From the NCBI GenBank assembly GCA_022821585.1, contig JAJEDI010000055.1:266725-330724 (forward strand): DNA of 64,000 nt, read 5' to 3'. A program made the translations under genes and the position numbers. How positions within the stretch are numbered: the stretch's first letter is position 1; every line of letters starts with the position of its first letter. Source of the stretch: Caldilineaceae bacterium. GTDB taxonomy: Bacteria; Chloroflexota; Anaerolineae; Caldilineales; Caldilineaceae. Positions 44,261 to 54,317 of the stretch are shown here, piece by piece. Below the pieces are notes generated by a model, which saw only the letters and a program-made list of their open reading frames with translations, made no database searches and was not told the origin of the DNA.

Positions 44261-46135
44261 CTACAGATCCCACTCATAGACGTTCCCCGTCCGGGCATCG
44301 ATAACTATCGTCTGGCCGTCAACCAGTTCGTCCCAGTTTCCGGTTGCCTGCAGGACCGCCGGAATCCCCAACTCAACTGCAGCCAGCGCAGCGATGCTGT
44401 CTGGCGCCGACTCCGCCGTGATCAACCCCCCAGCATGGTAGACCAGCTCCATACTGACCTGGTTCAACTCCTCGGCCACCAGAATGTCCTGCGTCGTCAT
44501 CATTCGGTGCTGCAATTCCTGGTCACTCAGGTCTTGCCCCGGCTTGAGCCGCACCACGCGACCGCTCATGCGTCGGTTGCCCACGCCCTGCCCGTGCATC
44601 AGCACCCTGGCGATGCGTCGAACTGTCATCAGGTTGGTTTCACCCGGAACGCCCCCAACCACACCGCCCGTCACGACCGTTACATCCCCTTGCTGGACAA
44701 AGCCGGCGCGCAAGGCGATACGCACCGCGTCCTCCAGCATCTCGTCAATCGTGTTCATGCGCTGGCCCATCAAGGGGAATACGCCCCAGTAGAGGGCCAG
44801 CTGCCGGTAAACGAGATGGCTTGGCGTCACCGCGATGATCGGAACTGACGGCCGGAAGCGGGCCAGTTTCTTGGCCGTTGCGCCCCGGGCCGTGGGCGCA
44901 ATGATGGCCGCGGCCCCCACATTCTGCGCTGTGTCCACCGTGGCCTGGCTGACCGCTTCCGCGACCGAAGGCGTGTCGCTGTCCCCTGAATCGGACTCCC
45001 CGTCGGCACCGGCCTTCAACGTGCCAAAGAAGCCGTCCACAGCCTGTCTCGACGGCCGGTAGTGCGGCTGCGTGACGCTTCCCACCCGCTCCGCCTCCTT
45101 CGAAATACTCACCATCGTCTGAACGGACTGGACCGGATAGTTGCCGGCGGCCGTCTCGCCCGAAAGCATGATGGCGTCGCTGCCATCCAGCACGGCGTTT
45201 GCAACGTCGCTGGCTTCGGCACGCGTCGGACGCGGATTGCGAATCATCGATTCCAGCATCTGCGTCGCCGTGATAACAGGTTTGTCTGTGCCGACACAAC
45301 GGGCGATGATCATCTTCTGGATCATCGGTACGGCTTCCGGGCTGGTCTCAATGCCCAAATCCCCACGTGCCACCATCAGGCCGTCCGATGCCTGAATGAT
45401 CTCCTCAATGTTGTCGACCGCTTCCGGCTTTTCTATCTTGGAGATGATCGGCGTCGCCCGTCCCAGGGGCGCACGGCTCTGCACCACCTTTCGCAGCGCG
45501 TGGACATCCGCTGCTGTGCGCACAAAACTGAGGGCGATCCAGTCGGCCTGATGTTCCAGTGCGAAGTCCACGTCGACACGATCTTTCTCCGTCATGGAGG
45601 GAACGGTCAGCTTGGTTTGTGGGAGGTTCATTCCCTTGCGGTCCTGCAAAATGCCTCCGACGATCACCCGCGTTCGTACCGTCGTTTCGGTCGCGTCGAG
45701 CACCTCCAACTCAAGCAAGCCGTCATCCAGCAATATCCGTTCCTGTGTTTCGCCCGCTGTCTGCAGCGTGGTATCGCGTCTGCCCTCCTCGATGCTGGCC
45801 GGGACCTCCTTGTTCTGGATCGGCACGCGCCCCGGTTCGCCGATGATCTCGTCGGTTGTGAGAATCAACTCTTCACCGGCCGCCAACGGGACGCCTCCAG
45901 GCTGCATTTCGCCCACACGAAGTTTCGGACCTTGCAGATCGACCAGAATCGCTACCGGCCGGTTGCGTTCCTGGGCAATTTCGCGAATAGTGTGGATATT
46001 GCGGGCGTGGAAATCGTGGTCCCCGTGACTCATGTTGATACGGGCTACATTCATGCCCGCGTCAATCATTTGCGCCAGAACTTCGGGATCGGTACTGGTC
46101 GGCCCAATTGTACAGACTATCTTGACCCGCAACAT
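44261..46135 (-). CDS. pyk: Pyruvate kinase with C-terminal PEP-utiliser-like swivel domain
   Basis: Converts phosphoenolpyruvate and ADP to pyruvate and ATP. 624 residues: TIM barrel and lid (1 to about 350; motifs CTIGPTS, ARINMSHG, ISKIEKPEA, MVARGDLGIE and TATQMLESM), then the alpha/beta C-domain (to about 505) containing an acidic insertion of about 20 residues (GESDSGDSDTPS). An extra domain of about 105 residues resembles the PEP-utiliser swivel domain of Bacillus-type pyruvate kinases. Its usual TSH motif is replaced by TAESAPDS, so no catalytic His remains, consistent with a structural or regulatory role. Convergent with the UMF1 gene. Confidence 0.95.
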   Translation of the reverse strand: MLRVKIVCTIGPTSTDPEVLAQMIDAGMNVARINMSHGDHDFHARNIHTIREIAQERNRPVAILVDLQGPKLRVGEMQPGGVPLAAGEELILTTDEIIGEPGRVPIQNKEVPASIEEGRRDTTLQTAGETQERILLDDGLLELEVLDATETTVRTRVIVGGILQDRKGMNLPQTKLTVPSMTEKDRVDVDFALEHQADWIALSFVRTAADVHALRKVVQSRAPLGRATPIISKIEKPEAVDNIEEIIQASDGLMVARGDLGIETSPEAVPMIQKMIIARCVGTDKPVITATQMLESMIRNPRPTRAEASDVANAVLDGSDAIMLSGETAAGNYPVQSVQTMVSISKEAERVGSVTQPHYRPSRQAVDGFFGTLKAGADGESDSGDSDTPSVAEAVSQATVDTAQNVGAAAIIAPTARGATAKKLARFRPSVPIIAVTPSHLVYRQLALYWGVFPLMGQRMNTIDEMLEDAVRIALRAGFVQQGDVTVVTGGVVGGVPGETNLMTVRRIARVLMHGQGVGNRRMSGRVVRLKPGQDLSDQELQHRMMTTQDILVAEELNQVSMELVYHAGGLITAESAPDSIAALAAVELGIPAVLQATGNWDELVDGQTIVIDARTGNVYEWDL

Positions 46136-46259
46136 TCGCGAACTCCAGTGGCTGGCAGCCCGTGGCTGATGAACCGCACACCCGGGCGACTTTTCGCAGC
46201 TGCCTCCGGCCGCAACGCCCCCTCGAAAGCCGGCGACAGCGCGGCAGCATCCCTATGCC

Positions 46260-47474
46260 CTACTGATAACTGATTATGTCGCTCGTGCGCACGACCTGAA
46301 TCCACGTACGGCCCGGCTTCAGTGTGATCGGCTGCTCGCCGGCGCCCAGCCAGCGCGGCGGGCTCTGGTCGTTGGCGCGCCAGGTCCCTTCGTAGACCTT
46401 CCCGTCCCGAAAGACACGCAGATCTCCGAACCCGTATAGATTGATCTTCACGCTGAGCGTACCCAGGCTGTCCTCAACGATGTTGGTCAGCTCGTGTTCG
46501 GCAAAGACGACAATCACATTGTCGCTGCTGATCTGCTGCCTGGTCGCTTGGTCCATATGCACGGCGCCGCTTTGGTATCGCAGATACCGACCGCTTGACG
46601 CGTCGTAACGCCATTCCACGCCGTTGTTCTCCGGGTAAGGAATCCGAATCGTCGCTGCCTCTCCCGACCAAAACGCCTTTGGCGTCTCGCTAAAGGAGAA
46701 GCTTGCACTCTCTACCGGCCGCGGATTGCTTTTCTGTCCTTCCAGCCAGGGACTGAACACCTCCAGGCAGTAGGGCAGCAGTGGCGACACATCGCAGGTC
46801 TTCGCCATGTCGATCATCCACCGTCGCACTCTGTCGACGCTCGTCCGCAAGCGCGTACGATAGTTGTTGCCTACGCTGTAAAAGTAGGTAACGCTCTCCG
46901 GATCCTCCGAATCGGCGTCAAGATACGGGAACCCGACCTCGTTTTTCAGGAGATAGCGGATGCCGTCACTGCCGCCGGAGCAGGCCAGAATTCCATCGAA
47001 CATGTAGGTGGTATGGATATTGGGCCACCGGGCGCTGCGAACCGGCCCGATCTCCCTGGCAGGGATGCTCTGAAACATGCTCGTGAGACGGGTCAGATGG
47101 AATCCGTCCACGATGTACTCGTAGGTAACGTCCGCCTCGTTCAGGCCATAGTGGGCCGCACGGCTGTCTACGTCATTGTTAAGACAGACCAGAATTGGTG
47201 TCTCCTGCAGCAACGAGGGATCGGCTAACGGCAGTCCGGTATAACGGGCGACGGCGCCCGGCACCGGTGTAGCGGTTGCCTGCCCGCTCTCCGCACTCGC
47301 ATTCGTGCCTTCAGTGGCAACTGTCGGCGGCGGGGTTGCGGTTTCGGCAGCCTGCTTGACTTCGGTTGCCTCCGCCGTCTTTGTGGGTGTCGGCGTCGCT
47401 GCCCCTGCGTCACCGGCGCAGGCGGAAAAAAATAGCAGGAACGCCAGTAGAGGTACGACAGCGATTGGCTTCAT
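46260..47474 (-). CDS. DUF3048 lipoprotein (YerB-like)
   Basis: 404 residues from ATG 47474. Signal peptide with a lipobox-like FSAC (Cys about 19), then a linker of about 65 residues rich in Thr, Pro and Ala. The DUF3048 N-terminal domain begins at YTGLPL and includes RAAHYGLNEADVTYEYIVDG and RLTSMFQS, then GPVRSARW; the C-terminal domain has WRYDASSGRYLRYQSG and NVIVVFAEH. Function of the family is unsettled, with cell-envelope roles suggested. A longer frame starting upstream has no signal peptide at its N-terminus and is rejected. Confidence 0.9.
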   Translation of the reverse strand: MKPIAVVPLLAFLLFFSACAGDAGAATPTPTKTAEATEVKQAAETATPPPTVATEGTNASAESGQATATPVPGAVARYTGLPLADPSLLQETPILVCLNNDVDSRAAHYGLNEADVTYEYIVDGFHLTRLTSMFQSIPAREIGPVRSARWPNIHTTYMFDGILACSGGSDGIRYLLKNEVGFPYLDADSEDPESVTYFYSVGNNYRTRLRTSVDRVRRWMIDMAKTCDVSPLLPYCLEVFSPWLEGQKSNPRPVESASFSFSETPKAFWSGEAATIRIPYPENNGVEWRYDASSGRYLRYQSGAVHMDQATRQQISSDNVIVVFAEHELTNIVEDSLGTLSVKINLYGFGDLRVFRDGKVYEGTWRANDQSPPRWLGAGEQPITLKPGRTWIQVVRTSDIISYQ

Positions 47475-47775
47475 TCCTGTTCCCAGGGGGGCATGTGGGT
47501 GGGCGGAGTCGGGCCTCATGGCCGGGGCTGTTTCGCCAAGACGTTGGCCGCGTCGACTCTTCGTAGCAAGAAAAGAGGTGAGTTTCAAAAGCTTCCTTCT
47601 GTTCTGGGCAATGAGTTGGGGGGTCGGCAATTGGTACAATGGATGGCGGCTGCTTCAACTGCCGATAGTATACTACACACGCACAGATCCACTAGTTTGC
47701 GACCAACGCGTTCTGGACGATCAGGCAGCTTCGACGGCTGATCATCCGCCCCTTTTCCCGCTGTGCAGGCTCCGG

Positions 47776-50763
47776 TCAGAGCAGAGTCGCCAGCAAAGAT
47801 AAGGGCGATTGGGACTCTACGCCCGTGAAATGCTTGATCTGCTGCCGGCAGGAGAATCCGGGGCTGACGAGAACCTCGTTCTCCCCTAGTTTGCGTGCCG
47901 CCGGCAACAAACGGCGTTCTCCAATCGCTTTCGAGACGTCGTAGTGCTCATATCCGAACAACCCCGCCAGTCCGCAGCAGCCGCTGTCCAGGACGGTCAC
48001 CTCGCAACCGGGTATGGCCGCGAGAAGCCGTTGGAGCGGCTGCATGCCCACGAGTGCCTTCTGGTGGCAATGTCCGTGAACGATGACCTTGGCAGGGCCG
48101 GGCTTCGTCGGCTTTATGCGCGGCCCGGCCCACGCCTCAACCAGCTGGCAGGCCGCGGCCACCTTTCTGGCGTCCTCCTGTGCTGCGCCGCGCAGCAACC
48201 TGGGATGGTCGTCCTGTACAGCCGAGTAGCAGCTGGGTTCACAGAACAGTATCGGAATGCCGGCCTCGGCCAGCGGCAAAAGCGCAGAGGTTGTCGCCGC
48301 GGCCTGACGCGCAGCCCCGTCCAGAAAGCCCTTTGAAATCAGCGGCCGGCCGCAGCAGACTTGGGGCGCGACCGTCACCTCAGCCCCGCAGCTCTGCAGC
48401 ACGGCCCTTGCATCTACCAGCTGTTCCGGGTGGTAGTAATTGTTGAACGTGTCCGCGAACAGGGCTACAATCTCCTCGCCAGACGAGTTTGCTGTCTTGT
48501 CACCGCGCCAATTTTGGGCGAACGGTCGTCTGCTGAACGCGGGCAAAGGGCGCCGGCGATCCAGGCCGAATACCGCCTCGTTCACGCGACGAACGGGACC
48601 TGACCCGGCCAGCCAGTTTGAAAGCGGCGCCAGTCGACTCCCCCAGCGCGCAATGCGATCGGCCCTCGCAAGCACCCGGTCCTTGACCGCCGCCCCGTGG
48701 CGCGCGTGATACTGATGCAGGAACTCGCTCTTCAGACGGGCCATGTCCACGCCTGTGGGACACTCCCGTTTGCACGCTTTGCACTCCAGGCACAGATCGA
48801 GGACCGGCAGCAGCTCCTCGTCGCCGAAGCCGGTCGCACCCAGGCCGCCGGAAAGAGCCAGCCGCAGGGCATTGGCCCGGCCGCGAGTGCTGTCGGTCTC
48901 GTTGCGCGTAGCCATATAAGAGGGGCACATCGTCCCCGTTAGCGTCTTGCGGCAGGCGCCCACGCCTGTGCACTGTTCCGTTGCCCGCAACAGCCCGCCA
49001 AAGTCGGAGAAGTCGAACCTGGTGGCGTGCGCCCGCCTGTCGTCAACTCTCCCCAAACCACCGCCTTCTGCGTCAGACCGGACAGCGTCTGGAAATTCCT
49101 GCTTCGACGTGTCGGCCTGTCCGACAGCGGGTTCAAAGCGAAGGTTGGATGTAAGAGCCGGCGCGTGGACGATTTTGCCGGGATTGAGCAGGTTGGTCGG
49201 GTCAAAAACGGCCTTCACCTCACAGAAAGCGTTATAGAGCACAGGCCCGTACATCTTCTCCTGAAACGGCGCCCGCACCAGTCCGTCGCCGTGTTCGCCC
49301 GAAAGCGCGCCGCCGTATTCCAGCACCAGGTCAGCCACTTCTCCGGCGATGGCCTCGAAACGCTGCACGCCCTGCGCGCTCTTCAGGTTGATGACCGGAC
49401 GAATGTGCAACAAGCCGACCGAAGCGTGCGCATAGAAACCGGCCTGCGTCTCGTATTTCGCCAGAATCCTCTGAAAGTTTTCGATATAGTCGTGCAGTCG
49501 CTCCGGCGGCACCGCCGTATCTTCGACGAACGAGATCGCCTTGGCGTCCCCGGTCTCTGACATCGTAAGCCCCAGCGCGGCGCGACGCAGTTCCCAGATT
49601 CTTGCCTGCTCCTCCGCCCCGAGCGCACGGTAGAGATAGTTGCCCAGCCCTCGCCCCTCCAGGTCTGTCTGCAGGTTCTCGATCTTCCCGGCCAGCTCCT
49701 CGTCAGACTGCCCGAAGAACTCCACCAGGAGCACCGCGCCGGGGTCGCCATGAATGAACCCCCTCAGAGGGGCATATTCAATTCGCCCATCTGTCTTTTC
49801 CAGCATGAAGCGGTCGAGCAACTCGACAGCGGACGGGCCGTGTTCCAGGATCACCGGCGTGGCCCTCATCGCCTCCAGCAAGTCGTCGAACTGTACGCTG
49901 CACAGGACGCGGCGCGGAGGCAATGGCACCAGTCGCATCGTGGCCGCCACCGTCAATCCCAGCGTACCTTCGGATCCGACCAGCATGCGCGCCAGATTGA
50001 ACGTCCCTCGGGAGCTCCCATCCTCGTCTCCTGGAATGAACTCGTCCAAGTTGTAGCCGCCGACTCTGCGCAGTATACGGGGATACCTCTCCCGGATCTC
50101 CCCTGCCAGTCCGCTGCCCAGCCGCTGCACCGTTCTGTAGGCAGCGCCCTCCAAATCCTGCTGCACCAGCTTGGAACGCAGCGCTTCCTCCGACAGTGGC
50201 CCGAGACTGGCGCTGCTGCCGTCGGAGAAGATAACGTCGACCGAGTCTACGTAGTCGATCGTCTTCCCGTAAATGATCGAACGCGTACCGGCCGAGTTGT
50301 TGGCGATCATCCCGCCGATCGTGGCCCGGTTTGAGGTAGAAAGGTCCAGGGGAAGGTGCAGTCCGTGAGGCTTGAGCAGCGCGTTCAGTTCATCGAGGAC
50401 GATCCCGGGCTCGACCGTGACCGTCGCTGCCGCGGTATCCAGGCCCAGAACCCGGTTCATATAACGGGAAAAGTCAAGCGAAATGCCTGCCCCTATCGCC
50501 TGTCCCGCTTGAGATGTCCCGCCCCCGCGCGCCGTGATCGATACGCCATGCTCCCGGCAGACCCGGACCACCTCCACAACATCGTTTCGGCTCCGGGGCG
50601 TCACCACGCCCAAAGGGATGATCTGGTAGACGCTGGCGTCCGTCGCGTGCATCGCCCGGCTGGCCCCGTCAAACTGGACATCGCCGGTTAACGCTGCGCG
50701 CAAACTGCGAGCAAGTCTCTGGACGTCAACCTGGCTCGCAGCGGGCCTATCTTGTCGGGGCAT
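47776..50763 (-). CDS. Fused FAD/Fe-S 2-hydroxyacid dehydrogenase (GlcD-GlcF / YdiJ type)
   Basis: 995 residues joining two proteins usually called GlcD and GlcF. N-terminal FAD_binding_4 domain (about 50-250: GVVTPRSRNDVVEVV, ITARGGGTSQAGQAIG and IGGMIANNSAGTRS) with the FAD-oxidase C domain (to about 560, ending GDGLVRAPFQEKMYG). Then a 4Fe-4S part (CTGVGACRK, CPSYMATRNE, CLECKACKRECPTG) and C-terminal CCG-type domains (HGHCHQK, DSGCCGLAG). Such fusions oxidise D-lactate, D-2-hydroxyglutarate or related acids and pass electrons to the respiratory chain. It is the last gene of a four-gene operon, which suggests it oxidises a pathway intermediate. Confidence 0.9.
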   Translation of the reverse strand: MPRQDRPAASQVDVQRLARSLRAALTGDVQFDGASRAMHATDASVYQIIPLGVVTPRSRNDVVEVVRVCREHGVSITARGGGTSQAGQAIGAGISLDFSRYMNRVLGLDTAAATVTVEPGIVLDELNALLKPHGLHLPLDLSTSNRATIGGMIANNSAGTRSIIYGKTIDYVDSVDVIFSDGSSASLGPLSEEALRSKLVQQDLEGAAYRTVQRLGSGLAGEIRERYPRILRRVGGYNLDEFIPGDEDGSSRGTFNLARMLVGSEGTLGLTVAATMRLVPLPPRRVLCSVQFDDLLEAMRATPVILEHGPSAVELLDRFMLEKTDGRIEYAPLRGFIHGDPGAVLLVEFFGQSDEELAGKIENLQTDLEGRGLGNYLYRALGAEEQARIWELRRAALGLTMSETGDAKAISFVEDTAVPPERLHDYIENFQRILAKYETQAGFYAHASVGLLHIRPVINLKSAQGVQRFEAIAGEVADLVLEYGGALSGEHGDGLVRAPFQEKMYGPVLYNAFCEVKAVFDPTNLLNPGKIVHAPALTSNLRFEPAVGQADTSKQEFPDAVRSDAEGGGLGRVDDRRAHATRFDFSDFGGLLRATEQCTGVGACRKTLTGTMCPSYMATRNETDSTRGRANALRLALSGGLGATGFGDEELLPVLDLCLECKACKRECPTGVDMARLKSEFLHQYHARHGAAVKDRVLARADRIARWGSRLAPLSNWLAGSGPVRRVNEAVFGLDRRRPLPAFSRRPFAQNWRGDKTANSSGEEIVALFADTFNNYYHPEQLVDARAVLQSCGAEVTVAPQVCCGRPLISKGFLDGAARQAAATTSALLPLAEAGIPILFCEPSCYSAVQDDHPRLLRGAAQEDARKVAAACQLVEAWAGPRIKPTKPGPAKVIVHGHCHQKALVGMQPLQRLLAAIPGCEVTVLDSGCCGLAGLFGYEHYDVSKAIGERRLLPAARKLGENEVLVSPGFSCRQQIKHFTGVESQSPLSLLATLL

Positions 50764-50781
50764 TGTAAGAGGGATGATCCG

Positions 50782-51954
50782 TTATGGGTCCTTCGCAAGG
50801 AAAGCAAGCGCCTCTTTGACGCCGCCGCCGACGTGAGGAACGTCACAGGCTGCCAGTCCCATCTCCACACCGCACAGTGTCCCCGCCAGCGTCAGATCGT
50901 TCATGTCACCAAGATGACCGATGCGAAAGACTTTACCTTTCAGCTGACCAAGGCCCGTGCCCAGCGACATATCGAAGCGTTCCAGGATGACCTGCCGCAG
51001 AACGTCGGCGTTGTAGCCCGCCGGCATCACCACCGCCGTGAGCGAATGCGAATAGGCTCTGGGGTCCCGGCAATAGACATCCAACCCCCAACCGCGCACC
51101 GCCCGCCGCGTCGCCTCCGCCTGGCGCGCATGACGCGCGAAAACCTGCGTCAGCCCTTCCTCAAGCAGCATCGACAGTGCCTCGTCCAGCGCGTAAAATA
51201 GATTCGTGGCCGGCGTATACGGGTAAAAGCCGTCCTGGTTGAACTCCAGAATCCGCCCCCAGTCCCAATAGGAGCGTGGCAATCCTGCAGTTTTCACTGC
51301 TTCCAGCGCCTTGGGGCTGGGCGCGTTGAAACCGAGACCCGGAGGAATCATCAGCCCTTTCTGCGAGCCGGCCACCGTCACGTCCACGCCCCATTCGTCA
51401 TGCCGGTAATCCATCGCGGCCAGTGAGGACACCACGTCCACCATGAGAAGCGCGTCATGACCCGTGCGATCAAGCGCTGCCCGCGCCCCCGCTATGTCAT
51501 TCACGACGCCTGTAGATGTCTCGTTGTGGACGAGCGCGAGGGCGCGAATCTCTCGCCCCTGATCCTCGGCAAGGCGTCTCTCAAGTGCCGCAAGATCGAT
51601 CGGGCAACTCCAGTCGCCCTGCAACTCCTCTACTGTCAGACCCACCCCTGCGGCCACCTTCTGCCATCCGGACGCGAACTGGCCGTTCGAGCCAAACAGA
51701 ACGCGGTCACCCGGAGACAGCGTATTCACCAGCGCCGCCTCCCACCCTCCGTTGCCGGATGAAGGATACACGACCACGGGCCCGCTCGTCTGAAAGACCT
51801 TCTGCAATCGTTCCAGAACGCGAAACGTCAACCTTGCCCAATCGGGCCCGCGGTGGTCGATCGTAGGGCGCGAAAGCGCGCGCTGGACGCGCCCGGGCAA
51901 GTTTGTTGGGCCGGGTATCTGCAAGAAGTGGCGGCCGGCACGGGTTTGGGCCAT
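50782..51954 (-). CDS. Class V aminotransferase (serine/alanine-glyoxylate type)
   Basis: 390 residues from ATG 51954 with AAGGAA 8-13 bases upstream. PLP-dependent fold type I: IPGPTNLP at the start, HRGPDWARL, SSGNGGWEAALVNTLSPGD, VHNETSTGVVND, VDVVSSLAAMD, and the PLP-binding Lys in AGSQKGLMIPPGLGF. This is the pattern of SgaA/AGXT enzymes, which transfer the amino group of serine or alanine to glyoxylate. In this operon it may transfer an amino group from a pathway intermediate. It begins 26 bases after the SelA-like gene ends and 18 bases separate it from the dehydrogenase gene. Confidence 0.9.
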   Translation of the reverse strand: MAQTRAGRHFLQIPGPTNLPGRVQRALSRPTIDHRGPDWARLTFRVLERLQKVFQTSGPVVVYPSSGNGGWEAALVNTLSPGDRVLFGSNGQFASGWQKVAAGVGLTVEELQGDWSCPIDLAALERRLAEDQGREIRALALVHNETSTGVVNDIAGARAALDRTGHDALLMVDVVSSLAAMDYRHDEWGVDVTVAGSQKGLMIPPGLGFNAPSPKALEAVKTAGLPRSYWDWGRILEFNQDGFYPYTPATNLFYALDEALSMLLEEGLTQVFARHARQAEATRRAVRGWGLDVYCRDPRAYSHSLTAVVMPAGYNADVLRQVILERFDMSLGTGLGQLKGKVFRIGHLGDMNDLTLAGTLCGVEMGLAACDVPHVGGGVKEALAFLAKDP

Positions 51955-51980
51955 GTTGGATTTCCTTGTGAACGGCGGCG

Positions 51981-53108
51981 TCAAGCTAACTCTTCCTGCA
52001 GCCGCTGCAGTACGATTTCGGTCTCGCCTTCTCGCAATGTGTGGACGGCAATGTGCAGACTGCCAGGGTCTGTACGGCAGAAGATCGCCGGCGAGCCGTT
52101 TTGCAGCGCCTCCGAAACCTCAGCCGCCGTTCGTCCTTTCTCCCCTTCGTCCCAGTTGACGCTCAAACGCATCCACGGGCCTTCTCCGTCCTCCTCCCAC
52201 ATATTGTCCGCGTTGACGCCGGGAACGCCGGCCAGTCCGGCGGAGATCTGGGCGATGCGATCGGACTGGTCCTGCAGCCTTTGCTCGTGATCGGCGTCCA
52301 GCCAGCGGCGCAGCGCTATCGTCGTTCCAATTACCTCTTGGCGGTCCACCTTGTAGCCGCGGCCTATGCTGTTGTTGCCGGTCTCGAAGCCGGTAAAACC
52401 GTTGAGCCGCGCCATGCTGACAAAATCGCCATCCCCGCAAAGGATGCCGGTCGAGTTGCCCGAACCCAGATATTTGCCGCCGAAGCAGACAAGGTCCGCC
52501 CCGCTCGTAGCCACCCGCCTCATGCGCTCCAGCGGGTAGATCTCCGCCGCCGCGTCAACCAGTATCGGCAGGCCTGCTTCATGCGCAATTTCAATCGCCT
52601 TCGGTAAAGATACCGTATTGGGGAAACGCTCACCCGCCGCAAAGTAGAGAATGCCCGCCGTCTGCGGACCGATGGCGGCGCGCAACTGCTCCGCCGTGCA
52701 GCTGTCGTCGTCGCCTACCTCCACCAGCTTGCCGCCCGGCACCGTGACGCTGCGGTCATAGCGGTAACGGGTCGGCTTTTGAATCAGGAACTCGTCTTTC
52801 ATGCCCGTCGTATCGGGCAGCTGCTGGATGCGCTCCGGATCGCTGCCGGCCAGAATCGCCGCCGCACCCTGCACCAGCGCAGCATAGCACCCGGAAGTTA
52901 TCAATCCGCCTCCCGTCCCCAGCATGCCCGCGATAGCCTTGCCCGCACCGTCGAACACGTCGTCCATCAACGTGTACGCCGTATTGGCAGACTCCATCGC
53001 CTCGCGCACCTCCGGCGAAAGGACCGAACCGCCGAGGATCGTCATGTGACCGCCGGCGTTGATGATCGGCCGGATTCCCAGGGTCTCATAGATATCGGAA
53101 CTGGACAT
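51981..53108 (-). CDS. SelA-like PLP-dependent enzyme (1)
   Basis: 375 residues of the SelA/D-glucosaminate-6-phosphate ammonia-lyase superfamily (COG1921). Features: LGIRPIINAGGHMTILGGSVL near 10-30, LITSGCYAALVQGAAA, the cofactor Asp185 in LVDAAAE, and the Schiff-base Lys212 in CFGGKYLGSGNSTGIL. Too short for selenocysteine synthase and no selenium genes are near, so an elimination or racemisation of a small hydroxy-amino acid is likelier. It is only distantly similar to the two SelA-like proteins at 59039 and 62453. It lies 18 bases after the enolase-superfamily gene. Confidence 0.88.
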   Translation of the reverse strand: MSSSDIYETLGIRPIINAGGHMTILGGSVLSPEVREAMESANTAYTLMDDVFDGAGKAIAGMLGTGGGLITSGCYAALVQGAAAILAGSDPERIQQLPDTTGMKDEFLIQKPTRYRYDRSVTVPGGKLVEVGDDDSCTAEQLRAAIGPQTAGILYFAAGERFPNTVSLPKAIEIAHEAGLPILVDAAAEIYPLERMRRVATSGADLVCFGGKYLGSGNSTGILCGDGDFVSMARLNGFTGFETGNNSIGRGYKVDRQEVIGTTIALRRWLDADHEQRLQDQSDRIAQISAGLAGVPGVNADNMWEEDGEGPWMRLSVNWDEGEKGRTAAEVSEALQNGSPAIFCRTDPGSLHIAVHTLREGETEIVLQRLQEELA

Positions 53109-53126
53109 TGTTCAGCGCTCCTTAAT

Positions 53127-54317
53127 TCAGTTGAAGAAATCCTTGTCTTCCGGCGCCAGATACTTGCTGGCAGCGGCCTTGTTAAACGTGACACCGAGAC
53201 CGGGCCGGTCCCAGACGGTGATGTAACTGTCTTCCACAATCGGATCGGGCAGGCCGTCAACAATATCATACCACCAATCCGGCCGCGCCACCGGGTACTC
53301 AAAGGCGATGTAGTTGCGCGGCAGCGTCGCCGCAACCTGTACCAGCGCGGCCAGCCCGATCAATCCGTCCCCCGTCCCATGTGGAGCCATCAGAATACCG
53401 TGCAGGTCAGCGTATTCCGCCACCCACTTCAGCTCGGCAATGCCGCCGATGTCGGCAGGGTCCGGCCCGACGATGTTTACCGCCTGCATCTCAAAGAGCG
53501 GTTTGAAGTGCTGGCGTAGGTAGATCTGTTCCCCAGTATGGATCGGCGTCGAGGTGCTGCGAGTCAACTCCCTGTACAATTCCGCCAGTACATAGGGAGT
53601 GTAGTCTCCGGTGATCGTATCCTCCAGCCACATGAGATGCATCCCCTCCACCGCCTTGGCCAGCCGGATCACGTCCGGAACCGTCCAACCGGGGCCGCAG
53701 TCGAGAGCCAGGCCCACCCGGTCGCCCAGCACCTCCTTCATCGCCTCAATGCACGCCACCACATGGTTAAAACCTCTCTCAGTCAGCAGCCCGCGCTCCG
53801 TCTGGTGACTCACCCCCAGGCGCTCGCCGTAGGAAAAGTCGTCCAGTTCGTCCGGCATGCTGCTGTGGAAGCCGATGCCCTGTTTGATTATGGCGAAGTT
53901 TTCGCGCGCTTCCGCCATGCGCGCCATATTTTCAGCGTAGTGCCCGGGCTCCTGCCCGGCCAGGGGGAATCGCAGCGCGCCATTGTAAACCAGCACCTTG
54001 TCGCGCACCTTCCCGCCTAGCAGTTTGTAGACCGGCAGATTCGCGGCCTTCCCCGCAACATCCCACAGCGCCATCTCGATCGCGCTGACCGCGCTCCCCC
54101 ACGGCTTGAAGCTCCCCAGCCGCCGTATGCGCAGCATCACCCGCTCAACGTCGGTCGGATCCTGCCCCACTATATAGTCGCGATAGAACAGAACATGGGG
54201 CTTGAGATAAGGCTTGTATTGTTCGGCCTGGCCGTAGCCCTCAATGCCGGCATCGGTCGTGATTCGAACAACGGGACTCCCACCAAGAATCGCACATTTG
54301 AGATCGGTGATCTGCAT
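53127..54317 (-). CDS. Enolase-superfamily dehydratase (mandelate racemase/muconate lactonising enzyme family)
   Basis: 396 residues. Capping domain (about 1-120) and TIM barrel. Metal ligands by motif: Asp206 (LALDCG), Glu232 (WLEDT) and Glu263 (HTGEQIY); catalytic candidates are Lys145 (IIKQG) and His313 (APHGTGDG). The pattern fits sugar-acid dehydratases more than racemases, because the MR-type KxK is not clear. It would turn a polyhydroxy acid into a 2-keto-3-deoxy acid. First gene of the minus-strand operon; next to the 1.1-kb control region. Exact substrate cannot be named. Confidence 0.9.
   Translation of the reverse strand: MQITDLKCAILGGSPVVRITTDAGIEGYGQAEQYKPYLKPHVLFYRDYIVGQDPTDVERVMLRIRRLGSFKPWGSAVSAIEMALWDVAGKAANLPVYKLLGGKVRDKVLVYNGALRFPLAGQEPGHYAENMARMAEARENFAIIKQGIGFHSSMPDELDDFSYGERLGVSHQTERGLLTERGFNHVVACIEAMKEVLGDRVGLALDCGPGWTVPDVIRLAKAVEGMHLMWLEDTITGDYTPYVLAELYRELTRSTSTPIHTGEQIYLRQHFKPLFEMQAVNIVGPDPADIGGIAELKWVAEYADLHGILMAPHGTGDGLIGLAALVQVAATLPRNYIAFEYPVARPDWWYDIVDGLPDPIVEDSYITVWDRPGLGVTFNKAAASKYLAPEDKDFFN

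Noticed and set aside
51981..53108. Selenocysteine synthase SelA
   Set aside because: Too short, lacks the N-terminal tRNA-binding domain, and no selB, selD or tRNA-Sec is in the window; the same holds for 59039-60181 and 62453-63580.
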